Of a stretch of 64,000 nucleotides of DNA, positions 52,338 through 60,464 are shown in pieces (the first letter of the stretch is position 1; each line of letters starts with the position of its first letter). Location: contig NC_089823.1 in assembly GCF_035046505.1 (NCBI RefSeq), forward strand, positions 1,604,767-1,668,766. Reading direction: 5' to 3'. Below the pieces are notes generated by a model. It was not told where the DNA came from and ran no database searches. It worked only from the letters and a program-made list of their open reading frames with translations. A program made the translations under genes and the position numbers. This DNA comes from Tiliqua scincoides. Taxonomy: Eukaryota > Chordata > Lepidosauria > Squamata > Scincidae.

Positions 52338-52549
52338 CTGCAGCAGGCTGAGCCTGTCCTTTCTCATTGGTTTCTGGGGCAGAAGAAGTGGGAAGTGCTG
52401 CTTTGGGGAAGGGTCTTTTGCGGGCACAGGCTGCCTTCAGGACCATCCTGGCTGGGCGGCTCATCCAGGTTGTGCCACATGCCCCAGGGCTGGAGGCTGG
52501 GTCCAGCCGTTGCAGTCGACTTTTCAGCATGGCTTCCTCCTCAGTGCTC
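52338..52549 (-). CDS. XNDC1-TRPC2 linker exon
   Basis: The 212-nt exon encodes STEEEAMLKSRLQRLDPASS, PGACGTTWMSRPARMVLKAA, CARKRPFPKAALPTSSAPET and NEKGQAQPAA. RPARMVLKAA and the MLKSRLQRL stretch resemble, as I recall, the mouse long TRPC2 linker (MLKQLQPG, RAARMVLSAARK). The acceptor is TCTTTACAG and the donor CTGCAG/GTGTGG. It completes a serine codon with TC from the exon at 58661. Confidence 0.88.
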
Positions 52550-52965
52550 CTGTAAAGAAAGATCCAGTGGCTCTCTCAGAAGAAATTTCTATAGAACCAT
52601 GATCCCTGTTTGTGGCTGTCAGGAGCAAAGGAACCCCTTTGAAAGAACCTGGGGTGTTCCAGCTCTTGCCCTGTCTCAAGACAAGCTATCCCATTCCTAA
52701 AGTACCCCCGACTGATACCTGTCCAGCCTTTCACAGCAGATCTCCCAAAGGAGAAAATTCTCTGGCTTTCCTTGTTCTAGTAGTGCCAAACTTCTGCTAC
52801 AGTTATTTTTTTCTCCTGTTTAACCTAACCCACCTCCCTGTTGTTCTATTACACTGGAGGTTAAATACAAGCCAGAAGACAGGGTGAACAATGAAAGGCT
52901 GTCTCCCTTCTTTCTGGCAGCTTTTCAAATATCTGAAAACCGCCAGCAGCACTTTCTGTACTCTT

Positions 52966-53105
52966 CACGTGGGCTAAAACTAGCTTTTTCAATGAGGATA
53001 AGGCTTCTTATCCTTATCCTCCAGATTCCAGATTCCACGTGGGCTAAAACTAGCTTTTTCAATGAGGATAAGGCTTCTTATCCTTATCCTCCAGACTCCA
53101 GTCAC
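52966..53105. repeat. 70-bp tandem duplication
   Basis: The block starting CACGTGGGCTAAAACTAGC at 52966 is repeated from 53036 with almost no change. The near-identity marks a recent duplication in intronic DNA. Confidence 0.92.
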
Positions 53106-53325
53106 ATCCTGCACTAGTAAGTGGTTTCATATCTGTTGCTTCTGGTTATAGCAAAAGAACTTCAACAGGTATGGGACTACAGAATGCTATTCCCAGAGCC
53201 CAGATACTAGACTTCCCAGTCCTCTCATATCTTTCCAGATCACCTTCTTTCTCTGGCACAGTCACAGCCATACAAACCAGAAGCACTGTTACTAGGAACA
53301 CACCAGCCTTAAATCCATGCACATA

Positions 53326-55453
53326 TATATTGGCAACCTTTAGTCTCGAAAGACTATGGTATCGCGCTCTGAAAGGTGGTTCTGGCACAGCGTCTAGTGT
53401 GGCTGAAAAGGCCAATCCGGGAGTGACAATCCCTTCCACACCGGGAGCAAGTGCAGTCTGTCCCTGGTCTGTCTCCCTGGCTATGGGCCTTCCTTCTTTG
53501 CCTCTTAGCCTCAGACTGTTGGCAAAGTGTCTCTTCAAACTGGGAAAGGCCATGCTGCACAGCCTGCCTCCAAGCGGGCCGCTCAGAGGCCAGGGTTTCC
53601 CACTTGTTGAGGTCCATCCCTAAGGCCTTCAGATCCCTCTTGCAGATGTCCTTGTATCGCAGCTGTGGTCTACCTGTAGGGCGCTTTCCTTGCACGAGTT
53701 CTCCATAGAGGAGATCCTTTGGGATCCGGCCATCATCCATTCTCACGACATGACCGAGCCAACGCAGGCGTCTCTGTTTCAGCAGTGAATACATGCTAGG
53801 GATTCCAGCACGTTCCAGGACTGTGTTGTTTGGAACTTTGTCCTGCCAGGTGATGCCGAGGATGCGTCGGAGGCAGCGCATGTGGAAAGCGCTCAGTTTC
53901 CTCTCCTGTTGTGAGCGAAGAGTCCATGACTCGCTGCAGTACAGAAGTGTACTCAGGACGCAAGCTCTGTAGACCTGGATCTTGGTATGTTCCGTCAGCT
54001 TCTTGTTGGACCAGACTCTCTTTGTGAGTCTGGAAAACGTGGTAGCTGCTTTACCGATGCGCTTGTTTAGCTCGGTATCGAGAGAATGAGTGTCGGAGAT
54101 CGTTGAGCCAAGGTACACAAAGTCATGGACAACCTCCAGTTCATGCTCAGAGATTGTAATGCAGGGAGGTGAGTCCACATCCTGAACCATGACCTGTGTT
54201 TTCTTCAGGCTGATTGTCAGTCCAAAATCTTGGCAGGCCTTGCTAAAACGATCCATGAGCTGCTGGAGATCTTTGGCAGAGTGGGTAGTGACAGCTGCAT
54301 CGTCGGCAAAGAGGAAGTCACGCAGACATTTCAGCTGGACTTTGGATTTTGCTCTCAGTCTGGAGAGGTTGAAGAGCTTTCCGTCAGATCTGGTCCGGAG
54401 ATAGATGCCTTCTGTTGCAGTTCCAAAGGCCTGCTTCAGCAGGACAGCGAAGAAAATCCCAAACAAGGTTGGTGCAAGAACACAGCCCTGCTTCACTCCG
54501 CTTCGGATGTCAAAAGGGTCTGATGTGGAGCCATCAAAGACAACAGTGCCCTTCATGTCCTTGTGGAAAGATCTGATGATGCTGAGGAGCCTGGGTGGAC
54601 ATCCAATCTTGGGGAGAATCTTGAAGAGGCCGTCTCTGCTGACCAGGTCGAAAGCCTTTGTGAGATCTATGAAGGCTATAAAGAGTGGCTGTCGTTGTTC
54701 CCTGCATTTCTCCTGCAGTTGTCTAAGGGAGAATACCATATCAGTGGTGGACCTGTTGGCTCGGAATCCACACTGCGATTCTGGATAGACGCTCTCTGCA
54801 AGTACCTGGAGCCTCTTTAGTACAACTCGGGCAAACAGCTTTCCTACAACGCTAAGGAGAGAGATGCCGCGGTAGTTGTTGCAGTCACCCCTGTCACCTT
54901 TGTTCTTGTACAGCGTGATGATGTTCGCATCCCTCATGTCTTGAGGTACTCCACCTTCTCTCCAGCAGAGACAGAGGATTTCATGCAGCTCAGTGACGAT
55001 GATCTCTTTGCAGCATTTTAGGACTTCAGCAGGGATGTTGTCTTTTCCAGGTGCCTTGCCAAAGGCAAGGGAGTCCAGGGCCATGTGAAGTTCTTCTAGG
55101 GTTGGTTCACTGTCAAGCTCTTCCAGCACAGGCAGGCATTCAATGTTGTTCAGTGCTTCTTCGGTGACTACATTTTCTCTGGAATATAGCAGGTCCTCCG
55201 AACTGCTCGCAGCAAAGTCCAACAGACTGCCAGGAGATGTGCTAACGACTACTGGCTCCAGCTCTGTTCCGAGATACAGATAGCAGCTGACACGGGCAAC
55301 ATCAAGGGGATGTATGATGGTATCAAGCAGGCCCTAGGTCCAACACAGAAGAAAATTGCCCCTCTGAAGTCTGCCACAGGCGAGGTCATCCAGGATCGGG
55401 CGCAGCAGATGGAACGCTGGGTGCAGCACTACTCTGAGCTATATTCCAGAGAA
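53326..55453 (-). mobile_element. LINE of a second family, with inverted 5' part
   Basis: The main body (55222-53354) is open for 622 residues on the minus strand: RT with LAFGKAPGKDNIPAEVLKC, IDLTKAFDLVSRDGLF, GVKQGCVLAPTLF and LFADDAAVTTHS, a region with RRLRWLGHVVRMDDGRIPKD, and a C-terminal C2HC finger (CSRCGRDCHSRIGLFSHTRR). The 5' part (about 55194-55453) continues the protein on the opposite strand. AAATCCATGYACA flanks the whole element at 53313-53325 and 55454-55466, a target duplication. It resembles APE-type LINEs; I do not assign a clade. It is not CR1 or L2. Confidence 0.9.
53354..55222 (-). CDS. LINE reverse transcriptase, open over 622 residues
   Basis: The natural part of this frame begins at the YSRENVVTEEAL position near 55190; the codons before it come from the inversion junction. 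The RT spans roughly residues 40-400 with the catalytic FADD. The C-terminal finger uses C-x2-C and H-x4-C spacing. With no stops, the copy is young, but without its own endonuclease part it cannot be complete. Confidence 0.9.
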   Translation of the reverse strand: MDFAASSSEDLLYSRENVVTEEALNNIECLPVLEELDSEPTLEELHMALDSLAFGKAPGKDNIPAEVLKCCKEIIVTELHEILCLCWREGGVPQDMRDANIITLYKNKGDRGDCNNYRGISLLSVVGKLFARVVLKRLQVLAESVYPESQCGFRANRSTTDMVFSLRQLQEKCREQRQPLFIAFIDLTKAFDLVSRDGLFKILPKIGCPPRLLSIIRSFHKDMKGTVVFDGSTSDPFDIRSGVKQGCVLAPTLFGIFFAVLLKQAFGTATEGIYLRTRSDGKLFNLSRLRAKSKVQLKCLRDFLFADDAAVTTHSAKDLQQLMDRFSKACQDFGLTISLKKTQVMVQDVDSPPCITISEHELEVVHDFVYLGSTISDTHSLDTELNKRIGKAATTFSRLTKRVWSNKKLTEHTKIQVYRACVLSTLLYCSESWTLRSQQERKLSAFHMRCLRRILGITWQDKVPNNTVLERAGIPSMYSLLKQRRLRWLGHVVRMDDGRIPKDLLYGELVQGKRPTGRPQLRYKDICKRDLKALGMDLNKWETLASERPAWRQAVQHGLSQFEETLCQQSEAKRQRRKAHSQGDRPGTDCTCSRCGRDCHSRIGLFSHTRRCARTTFQSAIP

Positions 55454-55466
55454 AAATCCATGTACA

Positions 55467-56150
55467 ATTGTCTCCTTAATCCTCCGTAGAACAAAAACTG
55501 GCTTTTGGTCTGAAGAAAATCTTTAGAGAACAAATGTCTGAGATTTAAGAAGCACCCTTCCGTACCAGTCTCTTTCCAAGTGCTTGACCAAGGTTGGAGA
55601 AGCCTAGCTGGAAAACTCTGGCCTCAACACTCCTTGGTCATGGTGACAACATACTGGTCTATCATACCTAGGGGTGTTTTTTCAGTGACCAATATAGAAT
55701 GCAAAATAATGAGAATTTTTGCTCAAATTCCAATATAAAACGATAAGGATCAAAACATGAAAACCACTCATTTCACAAAATAACACCACTTTTGCTTAAT
55801 TTTGATGACTCTACAAGTAATTTTCACTAAGGTAGCAAGCCCCTGAAGCGTTTCCAATGGTGGAGCAGCTGAGTAAAAGTGCCTGATAGGGGATGTGTGT
55901 ATGTGTGGCAGCTGGGGGGGAAGAGATGTGAACAGGTGGGGAGAAAGTAAATGCCTGAGCAGAGGCACCAAGAAGGAAGAGCGAAGCCTGCAGTTCCAAC
56001 CTGCTTTACTCCCTCTTTCCTTTTCTTCACTTCACTTACTGTAATCTGGAGGCAAGGCAACTGAGTTCTAAACTGTGATCTGGATGTGATCTGTGGTCAG
56101 ATGAATGTGTTTGAATCTGGATCTCCCCTCTGACCATCCCTGTAAATTAT
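55467..56150. other. non-coding stretch between the two inverted LINE copies
   Basis: No exon or named repeat was recognised. Confidence 0.4.
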
Positions 56151-56400
56151 TATTATTATTAACGGTATTTATATACCGCTTTTCAACAAAAAGTTCACGA
56201 AGCGGTTTACAGAGAAAAATCCAATAACTAAATGGCTCCCTGTCCCAGAAGGGCTCACAATCTAAAAAGGTGCAAAAGAACACCAGCAGGCAGCCACTAG
56301 AAAAGACACTGCTGGGGTGAGGAGGGCCAGTTACTCTCCCCTTGCTAAAAAAAGAGTACCCACTTGAAAAAGTGCCTCTTACTCAGTTAGCAGAGGTTGA
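56151..56400. repeat. interspersed repeat with SINE-like tail
   Basis: The text GTATTTATATACCGCTTTTC, AGCGGTTTACAGAGAAA and CAGAAGGGCTCACAATC is a common reptile repeat. An older relative lies near 23450-23620 (TTCTCAACAAAAAGTAG). I cannot place the family. Confidence 0.55.
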
Positions 56401-56584
56401 ATGCCTTTTCTGGAGCTTGTCTATGTGGTGTTGCAGTTCTGAGAAGCTTGGAAAACCAAGTAATGCTCAGGAGAGCCTTTCTCTGATTTTATTTTTTCTG
56501 TATTGTACTGCACCTTGACCTGATCACTTTCTACGGCTTTTTTGCATGTTTTATGGCATCCTGGTGTGCAAAAGGGGGGGGATG

Positions 56585-56960
56585 AGGGCAGGAGGTCTGG
56601 CTCAGTTGGTAGAGCTGCCGCCTTGTGTGCCTGAAGATCTGAGGCTGCCAGTTCGAAACAACCGGAAGTACCCGAGAACTGACGACACGCTGATATACTG
56701 ATGAGCTGACCCTCGGTGGCAGAGAGGAGCTACTGTCAAGTGGAGCGTGGGAGGCGAAGGGCCAGAGAGGGGCCAGACCGGGAAGGAATCCAGCTGGAGC
56801 GAGGAGTTCTGTGAAAGACTAGAACTATTCAACTGTAAAAATCCCTACGGGGGTTTAGAACAGCCTGCCTGTGTAAACCGCCTTGGATTAAAGTCTGAGG
56901 AGAAATCTGATGACCAAAGAAAGGCAGTATATAAATACCTGTATAAATAAATAAATACTG
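56585..56960 (+). mobile_element. tRNA-derived SINE
   Basis: The head GGTCTGGCTCAGTTGGTAGA then GCTGCCG is close to a tRNA D-arm (A box), and GCCAGTTCGAAAC is the B box. The tail is GTAAACCGCCTTGGATTAAA and AAGGCAGTATATAAATA with a short ATAA run. The body differs from the copy at 48671, but head and tail are the same, so both belong to one family. Confidence 0.85.
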
Positions 56961-57118
56961 TGATTTAAAAAAAAATTCTGCTTGTCTATTTGTTGCTGCA
57001 CTTTTGAGAAGCTTGGAAAACCAATGAATATGTATATATGTTTGATAATGGTCTAAAATGATACAGAGTTCACAGCTGAAATGCTTATTGTGCTTTTATG
57101 TGCTGTTTGTACAATTTT

Positions 57119-58534
57119 TATTTTTATGGTATTCTCCCTTAGACAACTGCAGGAGAAATGCAGGGAACAACACAGCCATTCTTTATAGCCTTCATAGATC
57201 TCACAAAGGCTTTCGACTTGGTCAGCAGAGACGGCCTCTTCAAGATTCTCCCCAAGATTGGATGTCCACCCAGGCTCCTCAGCATCATCAGATCTTTCCA
57301 CAAGGACATGAAGGGCACTGATGTCTTCAATGGCTACACATCAGACCCTTTTGACATCCGAAGCGGAGTGAAGCAGGGCTGTGTTCTTGCGCCAACCTTG
57401 TTTGGGATTTTCTTCGCTGTCCTGCTGAAGCAGGCCTTTGGAACTGCAACAGAAGGCATCTATCTCCGGACCAGATCAGACGGAAAGCTCTTCAACCTCT
57501 CCAGACTGAGAGCAAAATCCAAAGTCCAGCTGAAATGTCTGCGTGACTTCTTCTTTGCCGATGATGCAGCTATCACTACCCACTCTGCCAAAGATCTCCA
57601 GCAGCTCATGGATCGTTTTAGCAAGGCTTGCCAAGATTTTGGACTGACAATCAGCCTGAAGAAAACACAGGTCATGGTTCAGGATGTGGACTCACCTCCC
57701 TGCATTACAATCTCTGCACATGAACTGGAGGTTGTCCATGATTTTGTGTACCTTGGCTCAACGATCTCCGACACTCTTTCTCTCGATACCGAGCTAAACA
57801 AGCGCATCGGTAAAGCAGCTACCACGTTTTCCAGACTCACAAAGAGAGTCTGGTCCAACAAGAAGCTGACAGAATATACCAAGATTCAGATCAACAGAGC
57901 TTGCGTCCTGAGTACACTTCTCTACTGCAGCGAGTCATGGACTCTTCGCTCACAACAGGAGAGGAAACTGAGCGCTTTCCACATGCGCTGCCTCCGACAC
58001 ATCCTCGGCATCACCTGGCAGGACAAAGTTCCAAACAACACAGTCCTGGAATGTGCTGGAATCCCTAGCATGTATTCACTGCTGAAACAGAGACGCCTGC
58101 GTTGGCTCGGTCATGTCGTGAGAATGGATGATGGCCGGATCCCAAAGGATCTCCTCTATGGAGAACTCGTGCAAGGAAAGCGCCCTACAGGTAGACCACA
58201 GCTGCAATACATCTGCAAGAGGGATCTGAAGGCCTTAGGGATGGACCTCAACAAGTGGGAAACCCTGGCCTCTGAGCGGCCCGCTTGGAGGCAGGCTGTG
58301 CAGCATGGCCTTTCCCAGTTTGAAGAGACACTTTGCCAACAATCTGAGGCTAAGAGGCAAAGAAGGAAGGCCCATAGCCAGGGAGACAGACCAGGGACAG
58401 ACTGCACTTGCTCCCATTGTGGAAGGGATTGTCACTCCCGGATTGGCCTTTTCAGCCACACTAGACGCTGTGCCAGAACCACCTTTCAGAGCGCGATACC
58501 ATAGTCTTTCGAGACTGAAGGTTGCCAATACAAA
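57119..58534 (+). mobile_element. second copy of the same LINE, 5'-truncated
   Basis: It begins inside the RT at about residue 165 of the longer copy and is open from 57158 to 58504 with SRDGLFKILPKIGCPPRLLS, GVKQGCVLAPTLF, FFADDAAITTHS and the C-terminal finger CSHCGRDCHSRIGLFSH. GTACAATTTT at 57109-57118 and 58535-58544 is the target duplication. It lies opposite to the copy at 53326-55453 and ends 127 bp from the host exon at 58661. Confidence 0.92.
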
Positions 58535-58660
58535 GTACAATTTTGAACAAGAATTCAGAAAAACACATGACATCACATTTTGCTCTTTTAATCAAGAAAT
58601 TTTGGAAAAAATATCACTAAAAAACACTCCACTAGTCATATCGCACCAATGGATACTTAC

Positions 58661-58737
58661 GACGGTGTCTCTGGGAAGAACGTCCTGCAGAAGGATGCAC
58701 TGGAGAGACACTGGCTACCTACGGATGCAGGATGAAC
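58661..58737 (-). CDS. XNDC1-TRPC2 linker exon
   Basis: The 77-nt exon encodes VHPASVGSQCLSSASFCRTF then FPETP and two bases of a serine codon. RTFFPETPSTEE resembles, as I recall, mouse RRTFFPDPQTSTKE at the same place. It has a strong polypyrimidine tract before ACTTGCAG and a consensus donor GTC/GTAAGT. It starts in phase 0, matching the donor at 60301. It is too short to show as an ORF of its own. Confidence 0.85.
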
Positions 58738-58999
58738 CTGCAAGTGACGAAGAGAGAGAAGAGATCTTAGAGAGATGCTTTCTTCATGCTAAAATGTTAT
58801 CGCTTAGCAAAATACAAGCTATATTACTAGGGAGCAATCGCACGGGTTTTGTTTCACTATGTCAGTTCAGCTTCACAAAACATTCTGCAAATGCTTATAA
58901 GAACCACCAAACTGGGCCCAGCAAGCTCAGCATGCTGTCTATAAGCACTAGCCTCACGGACGTTCATAAGCAGGGCATGGCAAAGGTAGTCACGCCCAC

Positions 59000-59680
59000 C
59001 AGCAGCTGACAGTCAAAAGAAGATGCAGTGTGAGGACTGAGTGTTCTGCATGCTCCAACATTTTCATGACTCCTGTAAAAACACATCATTCATCACAACA
59101 CCAACGTCGTCACAGCACTAAGTGCAAGGAAGTTCACAGATGAGTGGTGAATTATTTGGACTTCCTTTTGTTGTCTTAACCTGCTCTCTATCCATTTCAG
59201 GTGGTGGTTCTAAGTTTTTGATTCTAACAGGAATAAAATGTTTCTTTCTTCTCCAAACTACTCAAGATCTTTTCAACCTGCTCCAAATCTACTCCCATGC
59301 CACTCTTCCCCTTGGTCAACCAAAAGTCAATTTCAATAACAACAAACAGGAATTCTTCCCCTCCTCATCTGCCCCTCAGTCCTTGCATCAGAGCACAAAC
59401 AAGTCTGTCTGGAATAGACACTATTAAGATAAATGGGTATGCTTCTAAGCTGTAACCGACATTTTGTAATGTGCATATATTTAAAAAAAAATGGCAGGTG
59501 AGAGTCCAAGAAGTGCTGAAGGGCACTGAAGCTCCATATCTGATAGCTGTTGATCTTATTAAGCCCACCTGGGATTGCTGAGATTTCTCCACATTTAAGT
59601 CTGCCTTTGCAGTCATCTCTGCCATAAAAAACTGCTCTGTAATTATCATTATTAATATTAGTACTAGTAACAGTAAAAAT
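59000..59680. other. intronic stretch without recognised features
   Basis: No exon or known repeat was seen. At 59681-59718 a 38-bp tail (ACCATAGTCTTTCGAGACTG and GTTGCCAATA) is the extreme 3' end of the LINE family at 53326, alone. Confidence 0.5.
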
Positions 59681-59773
59681 ATACCATAGTCTTTCGAGAC
59701 TGAAGGTTGCCAATACAACAGTAAAAAATGAAATATTAAGGACCAATCCAGATAATACATGGACAACATATGT

Positions 59774-59935
59774 GGCAACCTCCTGATTTTAGAAATGGGC
59801 TATGTCAGATGCAAGGGAGGGCACCAGGATGAGGTCTCGTTATCTGGTGTGCTCCCTGGGGCATTTGGTGGGCCGCTGTGAGATACAGGAAGCTGGACTA
59901 GATGGGCCTATGGCCTGATCTGGTTCTTATGGTGC
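59774..59935 (+). mobile_element. CR1 3'-end fragment
   Basis: The text CAACCTCCTGATTTTAGAAA, GTGAGATACAGGAAGCTGG and CTATGGCCTGATC, ending in GGTTCTTATG, is the CR1 3' UTR in plus orientation. Confidence 0.9.
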
Positions 59936-60300
59936 TTTGCTTTTTAAACTGAATAGCAGTAGTGGATGCTGCAATTGCAAGTGGAGGATTGAAGAGGGGG
60001 GCCACCTAACCCTTTCCCCTCCAGTCAGTTTTTCACCCTCAAATGTTTTTTGCCTCCACAGCCAAGATGACCCTGGGGTTCCAAAAATTTTCCCTAGTGG
60101 GAAGAAAAGCACTTGGAAGGAGGGGAACTGCAAAGACAAACAGCAGGAGCAGAAAGAGCGATGCTGTAGTTGTTTTTCAGGAGAAAAAGTTGGGGTTCGT
60201 TTATGTATCTCACTTTTAATATCTGGTTTGGTCTGAGAGTACTCCAGATGCTGAGTTTTGAGTGCAGCCCTGACTAGAAACAACTCCCATGGGTCCTTAC

Positions 60301-60464
60301 CTGACTATGCGTAGAGGCTAGCTCTGCCTCACTGCAATCTTCATCCAGTGGAGTGCGGATCCGGATGAAGGAGAGGCCAAACTGGGCATGCTTGTTGAAG
60401 GGCTGGCTGCAAGTGAGCCTTACGCGATCCCACTTCTCCCCAAGCGCAGAGACCAAGAAGTCCC
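60301..60464 (-). CDS. XNDC1: XNDC1 exon 4
   Basis: Encodes (G)DFLVSALGEKWDRVRLTCS, QPFNKHAQFGLSFIRIRTPL and DEDCSEAELASTHSQ. WDRVRLTCSQPF and FGLSFIRI match XRCC1 (WDRVKIVCSQPY, FGLSFVRF). The acceptor is CTTCCACAG and the donor AGTCAG/GTAAGG; it ends in phase 0. Confidence 0.96.

Noticed and set aside
53354-55222. R4/Dong or BovB assignment for this LINE
   Set aside because: The blocks are compatible with several LINE clades, and I cannot run an alignment. I left the clade open.
56600-56660. A functional tRNA gene
   Set aside because: A and B boxes are present, but the text continues into a SINE body with a TATAAATA tail, and no complete cloverleaf is seen.
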